Positions 1-6,249 of a stretch of 8,250 nucleotides of DNA are shown piece after piece. The DNA comes from Cyanobacteria bacterium T3Sed10_344R1. Lineage in GTDB: Bacteria > Cyanobacteriota > Cyanobacteriia > Phormidesmidales > Phormidesmidaceae. The position numbers and the translations under genes were made by a program. The DNA lies in contig PXDR01000283.1 of assembly GCA_003566335.1 (NCBI GenBank), positions 1-8,250 of the forward strand, written 5' to 3'. Numbering within the stretch: the stretch's first letter is position 1; each line of letters begins with the position of its first letter. The notes beneath the pieces are model-generated. The model was not told where the DNA came from. It searched no databases and was given only the letters and a program-made list of their open reading frames with translations.

Positions 1-1
1 A

Positions 2-220
2 GGTTCTCTGAACTCTGTGGGCGGTGTGGCAACGGAAATCAACTCGGTGAACTTTGTGTCTCCCCGAGCTTGGTTGGCCACCTCTCACTTTGTGTTGGGC
101 TTCTTCTTCTTGATTGGTCACCTCTGGCACGCGGGCCGCGCCCGGGCTGCTGAGGCTGGCTTCGAGAAGGGTCTAGACCGCGAAAGCGAACCCGTGTTGG
201 CGATGAACGATCTCGACTAA
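2..220 (+). CDS. psbC: Photosystem II CP43 chlorophyll-binding protein, C-terminal part
   Basis: Only the last 72 codons are present; the gene enters from the left edge in the frame starting at base 2 and ends with TAA at 218-220. CP43 is an inner antenna protein of photosystem II in the thylakoid membrane. It binds chlorophyll a, passes energy to the reaction centre and contributes to the environment of the Mn4CaO5 cluster. The visible part matches the conserved CP43 end: a lumenal loop segment with GGVATEINSVNFVSPRAWL, then the last membrane helix with FVLGFFFLIGHLWHAGRARA. The histidines in this helix region include chlorophyll ligands in the family. The cytoplasmic tail ends in EPVLAMNDLD, close to the family consensus. 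In cyanobacteria psbC usually overlaps the end of psbD, which would lie to the left of the window. The identification is very secure. Confidence 0.97.
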   Translation, partial: GSLNSVGGVATEINSVNFVSPRAWLATSHFVLGFFFLIGHLWHAGRARAAEAGFEKGLDRESEPVLAMNDLD

Positions 221-302
221 TTGCTGTCGATCGGACGTTAGCCATAGCGGTTGGATGGGTAGGCTGAGTCTAGTTTTGTAGGCTCAGTCCCCACCCCAAA
301 AC

Positions 303-336
303 AGAACACCCCCTGTCATCTGACGGGGGGTGTTCT
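303..336 (+). terminator. Strong hairpin terminator after psbC
   Basis: The arms 303-318 and 321-336 pair over 16 positions with a single G-U wobble (T314 with G325), closing on a minimal ATCT loop. The stem holds a run of C/G pairs. It lies 83 bases after the psbC stop codon. No T-run follows on the plus strand, so it may act as a strong pausing or processing hairpin that protects the transcript 3' end. The A-run just before it (297-301) would give a T-run on the minus strand. Seen directly; function inferred. Confidence 0.75.
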
Positions 337-499
337 GCTATCTGGCCCGACCTCCCCTAAAGTTAAGTAGAGTCTGCTCAGATCATTGATGAAATTAACG
401 CTTCCCCACCTGTATAGACCGCTGCTCAACGCCTGCGACGATCTGCGCGGCAGTAAAGAAGGGCTTTTATTGCACGGAGGGCTTGACGTCGAGTCTGAT

Positions 500-505
500 G
501 AGGTG
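500..505 (+). promoter_or_regulatory. Ribosome binding site favouring the ATG at 510 of the Fic gene
   Basis: GAGGTG at 500-505 is complementary to the 16S rRNA anti-Shine-Dalgarno and lies four bases before the ATG at 510. Another purine-rich run, GGAGGG at 476-481, is too close to the TTG at 483 and too far (16 bases) from the ATG at 498 to serve them well. This selects the ATG at 510. Confidence 0.5.
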
Positions 506-509
506 GGCC

Positions 510-1253
510 ATGGCTGACCCCACCCCCAGCGACATGCTTAAGGAACTCGATGATCTCAAAAACCAACTCGATGCCCTGCGCCCCCTTGCCCCCGACCTAC
601 TCAACAACCTGCGGGAACTCTATACCGTTCGCCTCACCTACAATTCCACCGCCATCGAAGGCAACACCCTCACCGAAACCGAAACCCAAATCATCCTGGA
701 AAAAGGCATCACCATTGGCGGCAAGCCTCTAAAAGACCACCTAGAAGTCATCAACCACGCCGAAGCCATTGACTTCGTGCGCGACCTCGCTACTGCCAGC
801 ACCCCCATCACCCCATGGGAAATTCGCCAAATCCATAGCCTAGTGTGCAAAGGCGAGCAACAAGCAGGAGCCTACCGTACCGTTAACGTCATCGCCGCAG
901 GCACCAACTACCGCTATCCCGATGCCATCCAAGTCCCCGACCTGATGGCCGACTTTGATGACTGGCTGGCCCAACCCCAACCCCTGCACCCCATCAAAAT
1001 CGCCACCGAAATCCACGCCCGCCTAGTGATGATCCATCCCTTCACTGACGGTAATGGTCGAGTCGCCCGCCTGTTGATGAACCTACAGCTCTTGAGAACC
1101 GGCTACCCCCTGGCGATTGTGCAGGCCGCTGACAGAACGGCCTATATTGATGCCGTCGTCGCGTGGCAATCTGGCAACACCGACCCCCTGTTATTCCTGG
1201 TAGCCAACTGCGTCAAAGCCTCAGCCCTGGAAATTCTCAGCTTGGTTGGCTAA
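510..1253 (+). CDS. Fic-domain protein (probable AMP transferase), class II auto-inhibited
   Basis: Fic enzymes usually transfer AMP from ATP to a hydroxyl side chain of a target protein. The catalytic motif is complete: HPFTDGNGRVAR, with catalytic His176 and the phosphate-binding GNGR at 181-184 (247-residue numbering). The flap segment GAYR at 120-123, which positions the target, is also present. Near the N-terminus, S46-TAI-E50-G51 matches the inhibitory motif [S/T]xxxE[G/N]. Its glutamate occupies the ATP gamma-phosphate site in auto-inhibited Fic proteins, and the N-terminal position makes this class II, so no separate antitoxin is needed. There is no extra DNA-binding or TPR domain; residues 8-40 look helical. 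The reading frame also allows starts at ATG 498 and TTG 483, but 510 has the best ribosome binding site. The gene converges on the membrane-protein gene with a 46-base gap. The target is unknown; the family call is very secure. Confidence 0.92.
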   Translation: MADPTPSDMLKELDDLKNQLDALRPLAPDLLNNLRELYTVRLTYNSTAIEGNTLTETETQIILEKGITIGGKPLKDHLEVINHAEAIDFVRDLATASTPITPWEIRQIHSLVCKGEQQAGAYRTVNVIAAGTNYRYPDAIQVPDLMADFDDWLAQPQPLHPIKIATEIHARLVMIHPFTDGNGRVARLLMNLQLLRTGYPLAIVQAADRTAYIDAVVAWQSGNTDPLLFLVANCVKASALEILSLVG

Positions 1254-1299
1254 GGAAATAGCAGCCCTGGAAGCTAGACGATGATGGAGATTGGGACGA

Positions 1300-2754
1300 T
1301 TAGCTAGAGGCAGTTTCTTCGCCGTATTGGGTGACTTCGTAGAGATGGTAGGTTTGTTCCATTAGCTTTTCTACGTCTTCTTCGGCGAGGCGCTTGACGT
1401 AGTTGACCTTGACTTCTTCTAAAAAGACGTGGGTTAGGTCTTCAAGTTCTTCGAGGACGTGTTCTTGCTTCAGTTCAGTGCGTAGGGTGGCGACAAATCG
1501 ATCGGTGAGTTCCCGGGTGAGTTCGCCGCCTCGTTCATCCTCCAGCATGTTTTTCAGGATGCCGTAGAGGTTGCGGGTGACTTGGCCCGAGACTTGCTGG
1601 GCCAGTCGATCTGGCAGGTCACCGATGCCGGGGAGCTGCTGGATTTGCTGATAGGCGCTGGATTGGGCCATACCGTTGGTGATGCTGTGCTTAATCAGGG
1701 CATCTAGTTCGGGCTTAAGCTGGGGAATCACGTCGTAGGCGACGATCGCAACTAAACGCTGCCCAATCACCTGAACTTCATCCCGACCGGAGAGGTTGAT
1801 GTAGCGCTTTTGGCCTAGGTTTAATAGCCATTGGGAGGCTTCCCCTTGGCGAATCAGGTTTTGGGCCTGTTCAATCATCCGCAAAAAGACGATCTCGGTC
1901 AGTTCAACTGCCAGATGGGTGATAAAAATCCGGGTGATGCGATGACGGATCGGCTCAAAGTTAATCAGGTTGGACTGGTTGGTGCGAACGATGGTGGGCA
2001 TGATCCGCAGCCAGCGCCAGAACGGCAGCAAGAGCAACACGTCATACCAGCGCCAAACCATGGCGTCGAACCAGTTGGTGCCTTTGTAGCGACGGCTGAG
2101 GTACAGGGTGCGCAGCAAGAACTCGGTGGCGAATAGGGCGACAAACCACAGGTCAATCCGCCAGAATTCGTCCAGGGGAGCACCGTCTTCACCAATGGGG
2201 CGGAAGTAGTTGGTTTCCATTAGGGGCTGGACTTCTTCTTGGAAGAAGCGAAGCTCTTGGTTCCAGCCCTGCTGCGCCAGGAAGCTAACGCTCCAAAAAC
2301 GGTCGAAGGAATCTTTGGCGGAGTCCAGCCCCGTGCGATCGCGCATCATGTTTTTAATCCGCTCTAGGGTGCCGGATTTGTTGGCCACCTGAAAGGGATT
2401 TTCATCCACCAGGTCAGAACTCTGGGTGCGCAGATCTTCGAGGATTGCCTGGGTTGAGGGAGCGGTTAAGCCGGACTGAGCCACTTCACGCTCCAAGTCT
2501 TCAACAGTTTCTAGGTAGGCGACGGTGGCCCGCTCGGGTTCAATGCCCTTGAAGTTTTCGCCATACCATTCAGTCAGTTCTGGGGCTTGGGCTAGGTAAA
2601 AGTCTCGGAAGCGGATATAGCTGAGGTCAAAGCAAACCAGACCAAAGTTCACTAACACCAGTAGCGCCATCCCTCGCTCAAAGCTAGTGCGAGCGAGTTT
2701 TGCTAGGGGAGACGGGGAGGTCGCATCAGGAGCCGCACGACGGGACAGAGCCAT
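1300..2754 (-). CDS. Conserved membrane protein of unknown function with voltage-sensor-like membrane region
   Basis: This is a 484-residue protein that I cannot assign to a characterised family; it looks like a cyanobacterial conserved hypothetical. The order is: a short basic N-terminus; a hydrophobic helix at about 28-46; a charged soluble stretch of about 150 residues (47-195) with coiled-coil-like segments; a second helix at about 197-217 (LWFVALFATEFLLRTLYL); a third at 229-244; and a basic segment at 245-257 with Arg247, Arg250 and Arg257. A long soluble helical tail (about 260-484), rich in Glu, Leu and Arg, follows. The 197-257 stretch resembles helices S2 to S4 of voltage-sensor domains, with Glu211 in S2 and Asp230/Asp238 near S3, but no pore helix or selectivity filter follows. 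The start at 2754 has no clear ribosome binding site; Met29 is a less likely alternative because it sits inside the first membrane helix. The gene is monocistronic, convergent with the Fic gene and divergent from the hydrolase gene. Confidence 0.85.
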   Translation of the reverse strand: MALSRRAAPDATSPSPLAKLARTSFERGMALLVLVNFGLVCFDLSYIRFRDFYLAQAPELTEWYGENFKGIEPERATVAYLETVEDLEREVAQSGLTAPSTQAILEDLRTQSSDLVDENPFQVANKSGTLERIKNMMRDRTGLDSAKDSFDRFWSVSFLAQQGWNQELRFFQEEVQPLMETNYFRPIGEDGAPLDEFWRIDLWFVALFATEFLLRTLYLSRRYKGTNWFDAMVWRWYDVLLLLPFWRWLRIMPTIVRTNQSNLINFEPIRHRITRIFITHLAVELTEIVFLRMIEQAQNLIRQGEASQWLLNLGQKRYINLSGRDEVQVIGQRLVAIVAYDVIPQLKPELDALIKHSITNGMAQSSAYQQIQQLPGIGDLPDRLAQQVSGQVTRNLYGILKNMLEDERGGELTRELTDRFVATLRTELKQEHVLEELEDLTHVFLEEVKVNYVKRLAEEDVEKLMEQTYHLYEVTQYGEETASS

Positions 2755-2966
2755 AGGAACGAAAATTCAGAATAAGGGAGCAGCAGTTGAACCGGCGATC
2801 GCAGCGAATCAGCGCGAATACTGGGGCAAAAGGGCGTACAAGCCTGACTTTGCCATCAAGTTGGCCCCTTGTCACTGCCGCCTGGGGCAGATTTAGGCCG
2901 CCGCGATATCCTAGAAGATATTTGCAAAACGTTACATTCAGGCTTTAGCGCTGCGTTCTTAACTCT
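2755..2966. promoter_or_regulatory. Divergent intergenic region between the membrane-protein and hydrolase genes
   Basis: This 212-bp region must hold promoters for both divergent genes. It contains one HIP1 octamer (2795-2802). Toward the hydrolase gene, TTGCAA (2922-2927) and TTTAGC (2944-2949) are spaced like -35 and -10 boxes, and TACATT (2933-2938) is an alternative -10, but none is close to consensus. No convincing operator is seen. Confidence 0.35.
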
Positions 2967-3851
2967 ATGACTGCGATCGCATCTTTACCGACCCACCAGT
3001 ATTGGTCATGGCGCGGCCAAGACATCCACTACGTCCACCAGGGCAATGGGGCATCGACCCAGCCGCCCCTGCTGCTAATCCACGGCTTCGGCGCATCCAC
3101 CGACCACTGGCGCAAAAACATTGCCGACCTCCAGGCCGACTTTGACGTGTGGGCGATTGACCTACTGGGCTTTGGTCGCTCAGCCAAGCCCAATCAGGTC
3201 TACGACGGTGACCTCTGGCGAGATCAGCTGGCTGACTTTATTGCCGAAGTGATTGGCCGCCCGGCAGTGCTAGCTGGCAATTCTCTCGGGGGCTACAGCG
3301 CCCTCAAGGTGGCGGCCCAGCGTCCGGAGCAGGCGGCTGGGCTAGTGCTGCTCAACAGTGCCGGGCCGTTTAGTGATGCCCCCACCCCCACCGTCAGCCC
3401 CGTGAAAAAAGCCTTGGGCAACACGATTCGGGACTTAATGCTCCAGCCCCTACCGAGCTGGCTGCTGTTTCAGTACGTGCGGCGCAAATCCACCATCCGC
3501 AAAACCCTACGCCAGGTGTATTTGGACAAAACCGCGATTACCGAGCAACTGGTGGATGACATTTACCGCCCTTCCTGCGATCCGGGAGCCGTGGCCGTCT
3601 TTGCGGCGGTGTTCAAGTCTCCCCGAGGAGAAGCGGTAGATCAACTGCTGGGAGAAATGACCTGCCCGCTGCTGCTGCTCTGGGGGGAGGGCGATCCCTG
3701 GATGGATACCCGCAGTCGGGGGGCCAAGTTCCGGCAGCATTACCCCAGTTTGACGGAGCATTACCTCCAGGCAGGGCACTGTCCCCATGATGAAGTGCCA
3801 GGGCAGGTGAACAACCTGCTGCGCCAGTGGGTGAATCAGTTGCCTGCTTAG
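2967..3851 (+). CDS. Alpha/beta-fold hydrolase, pheophytinase/chlorophyll-dephytylase-like
   Basis: This 294-residue protein is a typical single-domain alpha/beta hydrolase. The oxyanion-hole motif is LLIHGFG (residues 36-42), and the nucleophile elbow GNSLGG has Ser106. The acidic residue is probably Asp243 in LLWGEGDPW and the catalytic His is His271 in AGHCPHDEVP. The GNSLGG elbow together with GHCPHDEVP is a combination I associate with the chloroplast/cyanobacterial group that includes plant pheophytinase and related esterases, which remove phytol from chlorophyll derivatives. That substrate is inferred by resemblance. A cap region spans about 135-225. There is no signal peptide, so it is probably soluble or loosely membrane-associated in the cytoplasm. 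The ATG at 2967 is the natural start although no Shine-Dalgarno is seen; a HIP1 octamer lies in codons 3-5. The gene stands alone, followed by a REP-like palindrome. The fold is certain, the substrate is not. Confidence 0.9.
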   Translation: MTAIASLPTHQYWSWRGQDIHYVHQGNGASTQPPLLLIHGFGASTDHWRKNIADLQADFDVWAIDLLGFGRSAKPNQVYDGDLWRDQLADFIAEVIGRPAVLAGNSLGGYSALKVAAQRPEQAAGLVLLNSAGPFSDAPTPTVSPVKKALGNTIRDLMLQPLPSWLLFQYVRRKSTIRKTLRQVYLDKTAITEQLVDDIYRPSCDPGAVAVFAAVFKSPRGEAVDQLLGEMTCPLLLLWGEGDPWMDTRSRGAKFRQHYPSLTEHYLQAGHCPHDEVPGQVNNLLRQWVNQLPA

Positions 3852-3920
3852 GCTGGGGGGCATCAACGTAAGGCGGGATTTTTATTCCCTCTACAGCTCT
3901 GCGCCATGACTAACGGCGCT

Positions 3921-3982
3921 GCCCTTCGACAGGCTCAGGGCGAACGGTTTCAAGTCCGTTCGGGCTGAGCTTGTCGAAGCCC
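3921..3982. repeat. REP-like large imperfect palindrome
   Basis: The arms 3921-3947 and 3956-3982 are 27 bases each, separated by the 8-base loop TTTCAAGT. They match at 22 of 27 positions, one further position being a possible G-U pair. The core CTTCGACAGGCTCAG and its mirror CTGAGCTTGTCGAAG resemble a palindromic extragenic element that I recall as dispersed in many bacterial genomes. It sits between the convergent hydrolase and peroxiredoxin genes, where such elements usually lie. It may also limit read-through from the hydrolase gene, which has no other obvious terminator. The structure is seen directly; family membership is from memory. Confidence 0.7.
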
Positions 3983-4012
3983 ATTGTCAGCAACTTCACA
4001 ACTTAATCTGTC

Positions 4013-4025
4013 CCGCTTTAAGCGG
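4013..4025. repeat. Short palindrome between the REP-like element and the terminator
   Basis: CCGCTTTAAGCGG has perfect 6-base arms around a central T. It could form a small hairpin on either strand or be a protein-binding site. It lies 25 bases beyond the A-run side of the peroxiredoxin terminator. Its function is unknown. Confidence 0.4.
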
Positions 4026-4042
4026 ATACCCAGGCCGGGCAC

Positions 4043-4068
4043 AAAAAAAGGGGCGCAAGCTGCGCCCC
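4043..4068 (-). terminator. Intrinsic terminator of the peroxiredoxin gene
   Basis: Read on the minus strand, the arms GGGGCGCA (4068-4061) and TGCGCCCC (4057-4050) form a perfect 8-bp GC-rich stem with a 3-base loop, followed directly by seven T residues (complement of A4043-A4049). It begins 59 bases after the peroxiredoxin stop codon. This is a textbook rho-independent terminator in the right orientation. Confidence 0.92.
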
Positions 4069-4127
4069 TGGATTCCCAGACGAAAATGAAACGTTACTGT
4101 CCTGACGAAGGACTTACCTGCAGGCTC

Positions 4128-4763
4128 CTACTTGTTGGGCTGAGGGGTCATGCGCAGGTAAGGCTTGATTTCGGTGACGCCTTTGGGGAATTTCTTCTTG
4201 GCGTCTTCGGTGGCGATAGTGGGAGACACCACCACATCCTCACCATCTTTCCAGTCCACCGGGGTGGCTACGCTGTAATTGTCGGTGAGTTGCAGGGAGT
4301 CGATCACCCGCAGAATTTCGTTGAAGTTCCGCCCGGTGCTGGGGGGATAGGTCAGGGTGAGGCGCAGCTTGCGCTCAGGGTCAATCACGAACACGGTGCG
4401 CACGGTCACCTTGGCGTTGGCGTTGGGGTGAATCATGCCGTACAGGTCAGCCACCTTCTTGTCCGCATCGGCCAGGATGGGATAGTTGACGGTGGTGCTT
4501 TGGGTTTCGTTGATGTCGTTGATCCAACCCTGGTGAGATTCAGGCCCATCTACGCTGAGAGCAATCACTTTAGCGCCACGCTTTTCAAATTCGGGCTTGA
4601 GCTTAGCGACGCTGCCCAGTTCCGTGGTGCAGACCGGGGTGTAGTCAGCGGGGTGGGAGAACAACACGACCCAGCTATCACCAGCCCAGTCGTAAAAGTT
4701 GATTTCGCCCTCGGAGGACTGCTGTGTAAAATTCGGGACGGTATCCCCAAGTTGAAGCGCCAT
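4128..4763 (-). CDS. 1-Cys peroxiredoxin (Prx6 subfamily)
   Basis: This 211-residue thioredoxin-fold peroxidase reduces hydrogen peroxide and organic hydroperoxides, protecting the photosynthetic cell from oxidative damage. The active-site motif PADYTPVCTTE has peroxidatic Cys45 with Thr42; Arg122 in VRTVFVIDP is the likely third catalytic residue. Cys45 is the only cysteine in the protein, so there is no resolving cysteine, and reduction must come from an external thiol. The C-terminal half carries the Prx6 signature segments TYPPSTGRNFNEILRV, ATPVDWKDG, KFPKGV and YLRMTPQP, which distinguish it from 2-Cys and PrxQ types. The length matches the family. The frame is open upstream to 4829, but the ATG at 4763 has a strong Shine-Dalgarno and matches the family N-terminus (MALQLGDTVPNF). 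It lies 112 bases downstream of the transporter gene on the same strand and ends at its own terminator, so it may be transcribed alone or by read-through. Confidence 0.96.
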   Translation of the reverse strand: MALQLGDTVPNFTQQSSEGEINFYDWAGDSWVVLFSHPADYTPVCTTELGSVAKLKPEFEKRGAKVIALSVDGPESHQGWINDINETQSTTVNYPILADADKKVADLYGMIHPNANAKVTVRTVFVIDPERKLRLTLTYPPSTGRNFNEILRVIDSLQLTDNYSVATPVDWKDGEDVVVSPTIATEDAKKKFPKGVTEIKPYLRMTPQPNK

Positions 4764-4772
4764 AACCAAATA

Positions 4773-4778
4773 TCTCCT
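4773..4778 (-). promoter_or_regulatory. Ribosome binding site fixing the peroxiredoxin start
   Basis: On the minus strand AGGAGA (complement of 4773-4778) lies nine bases before the ATG at 4763. It supports this start over the in-frame ATG at 4829, which would add 22 residues not typical of the family. Confidence 0.8.
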
Positions 4779-4875
4779 GTGAATCTTGCGGCTAACTGGT
4801 GAAGAGAAGACAGAGGGCCTGCCAAGCAATCACCACCTGCTATTCTGCCACAATCTCCGGTTTCCCGGTCGGACT

Positions 4876-5883
4876 TTAGCGGTTTCTTAGGGTTTGGGCT
4901 AGGGGTGGCTCTGGCACGGGCGGAGCGGGGGGGACACGGGGACGGCGACCGAGTGCGATCGCAGCCGCCCCCAGCACCACCCCAATCGCCCCGATCAACA
5001 GAATCGGAGTCAGCGGTTCTGGGGCAATCAGCCCCGGCCACAGCCTCCCGGCCAGAGCCACAGAACCCACCGTAATCAACGGCGTGAGGGAAATTACCGC
5101 GTTCCCCCGGGACGCCTCCCAATGATTGAGCGATTCGGCAAAGGCACCGTAGGCCAGCAGCGTATTCAGACCGCAGAACAGCAGCAGCCCCCACTGCAAC
5201 GGCGACAGGGTCAGCAGCGCTGCGGGATTAGCCAGGGGACTAAACAGCAGCGTACAGCCGCCGTAAATCAGCAGCATCACCCCAGAAGAGGGCAACTGCA
5301 CCAGCAACTGCTTTTGGGCCAGGGCATAAGTCGCCCAAGCCAACGCCGCCAACACCAGCAACCCACTCCCCAGGAGGTAAGGCAAGGAAGCCCCAAACCA
5401 CACTTGGATTTGTTCATGGAAAAACAGAGCTAGCCCCATGGCCATCGCCGCCAACCCCAGCCACTGCCCAGTGCTGAAGCGCTCTCGGAACAGCAGCATT
5501 GCCCCGAGGGAGGACATCACCGGGGCCAGTTGAATGATCACCTCAGCATTGGTGGCTGAGGTCATCGTCAGCCCCAGCAAAAACAGTAGGTAATTAATCG
5601 ACAGAAAAATAGTCGCCAGCCCCAACAGGTCAAGACGCAGCGGCTGAAGCTGGCTGAGCTTCGGCAACCGCCGCCGCCCCAACAGAAAGACAAACAGCAT
5701 CACAAACGAGCTGAGAAAGCGAAACCAGGTCACGGTATACACATCCAGCCCTTGCAGCACCACCAGCAGGGCAATGGGCAACACCCCCCACAAACTGACA
5801 GTGACGAGAATCAAGCCCAGCCCCAAGGGCCAACGGCCTGATGATTGGTGTCTACCGGGAATCATGCCTGCTTTTCCGCTCAA
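4876..5883 (-). CDS. DMT-superfamily transporter, EamA family
   Basis: This 335-residue inner-membrane protein has about ten hydrophobic helices arranged as two EamA repeats (about residues 19-156 and 168-312). Each repeat ends in the family's typical pattern: in the first, QLAPVMSSLGAMLLFRERFS and then GQWLGLAAMAMGLALFF; in the second, SLTPLITVGSVALAGRL and then LLIGAIGVVLGAAAIAL. Such transporters move amino acids, nucleotide-type metabolites or other small solutes; the substrate cannot be read from the sequence. The tail after residue 312 is basic and proline-rich (RRPRVPPAPPVPEPP) and is probably cytoplasmic. I prefer the TTG start at 5883 because a strong AAGGAG lies six bases upstream; the ATG at 5865 (residue 7) is the alternative. 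The gene is divergent from the response regulator and lies upstream of the peroxiredoxin on the same strand. Confidence 0.92.
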   Translation of the reverse strand: MSGKAGMIPGRHQSSGRWPLGLGLILVTVSLWGVLPIALLVVLQGLDVYTVTWFRFLSSFVMLFVFLLGRRRLPKLSQLQPLRLDLLGLATIFLSINYLLFLLGLTMTSATNAEVIIQLAPVMSSLGAMLLFRERFSTGQWLGLAAMAMGLALFFHEQIQVWFGASLPYLLGSGLLVLAALAWATYALAQKQLLVQLPSSGVMLLIYGGCTLLFSPLANPAALLTLSPLQWGLLLFCGLNTLLAYGAFAESLNHWEASRGNAVISLTPLITVGSVALAGRLWPGLIAPEPLTPILLIGAIGVVLGAAAIALGRRPRVPPAPPVPEPPLAQTLRNR

Positions 5884-5889
5884 GATACG

Positions 5890-5895
5890 CTCCTT
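5890..5895 (-). promoter_or_regulatory. Ribosome binding site supporting a TTG start
   Basis: AAGGAG on the minus strand (complement of 5890-5895) is six bases before the TTG at 5883. That spacing is ideal for TTG and too long for the ATG at 5865 (24 bases), so this gene probably uses a rare start codon. Confidence 0.7.
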
Positions 5896-6249
5896 CTAAA
5901 ATTGAGGGGAGAACTTATCGACAGTTGCGGCGGCGGCCTGTAGCTGCGCCAGCGCCAGGAGAGTCTGGGGTGCCGTTAAAGTCTTTACCCTAACCCGTTT
6001 ACTTAGGAACCAGGTGAACGGTATTGAAGGGAGCTATTAAAGGAATGAATAGATCAAGGAAGGTGCGAACAGAAGACTTTTATGTACCTATCCATACCGC
6101 TAGAGATGAACGGGATATCCCAGTGGGTAGAGATCCCCGTGGGATAGCGCGGTGAGATGTCACAATACATCAGGAACCCGACACACCCAGCGCACAAAAC
6201 GCACCCCACAGCCAGTCAAAACAGTCAGTTAAAACCGAGCTCGAACGTT
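5896..6249. other. Divergent intergenic region and leader of the response regulator gene
   Basis: This stretch has no convincing gene. It must hold promoters for the transporter (-) and the response regulator (+); I see no close match to consensus -35/-10 boxes. Its distinctive part is the repeat cluster at 6101-6146. Positions 6157-6249 are open in frame with the regulator and would encode a 31-residue Pro/His/Ser/Thr-rich extension, which I take as untranslated leader. Confidence 0.5.
6101..6146 (+). promoter_or_regulatory. Repeated and palindromic cluster upstream of the response regulator, possible operator
   Basis: Two imperfect direct repeats, TAGAGATGAACGGGATA (6101-6117) and TAGAGATCCCCGTGGGATA (6128-6146), lie 27 bases apart. 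The first overlaps a perfect 10-bp palindrome GGGATATCCC (6112-6121), and TATCCCA (6116-6122) is inverted relative to TGGGATA (6140-6146). Two half-sites at close to helical spacing would suit a dimeric LuxR-type regulator, so autoregulation is possible. The repeats are seen; the function is inferred. Confidence 0.4.

Noticed and set aside
389..517. Small open frame of 42 codons (starting MKLTLPHLYRPLLNACDDL) overlapping the start of the Fic gene; considered as an antitoxin-like partner
   Set aside because: A frame this long is expected by chance, it has no clear ribosome binding site, I recognise no family, and the Fic protein already carries its own inhibitory motif.
1254..1299. Terminator between the convergent Fic and membrane-protein genes
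   Set aside because: No stem of useful length or T-run is visible in these 46 bases.
2922..2949. Promoter TTGCAA-16-TTTAGC for the hydrolase gene
   Set aside because: Both boxes are weak matches and an alternative TACATT lies between them, so no promoter can be fixed.
3984..4802. Long plus-strand open frame (272 codons) over the peroxiredoxin
   Set aside because: It is the antisense shadow of a clear 1-Cys peroxiredoxin gene; its translation resembles no family and it runs through the minus-strand terminator.
4764..4829. 22-residue N-terminal extension of the peroxiredoxin
   Set aside because: The strong Shine-Dalgarno at 4773-4778 and the family N-terminus both indicate the ATG at 4763.
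4565..5194. Minus-strand 209-codon frame overlapping the peroxiredoxin and transporter genes
   Set aside because: It is an out-of-frame shadow of two well-supported genes, with low-complexity Arg/Ser/Pro-rich translation.
6157..6249. 31-residue N-terminal extension of the response regulator
   Set aside because: The segment is low-complexity, the putative ribosome binding site abuts the ATG, and receiver domains normally begin within about 15 residues of the start. It is not fully excluded.
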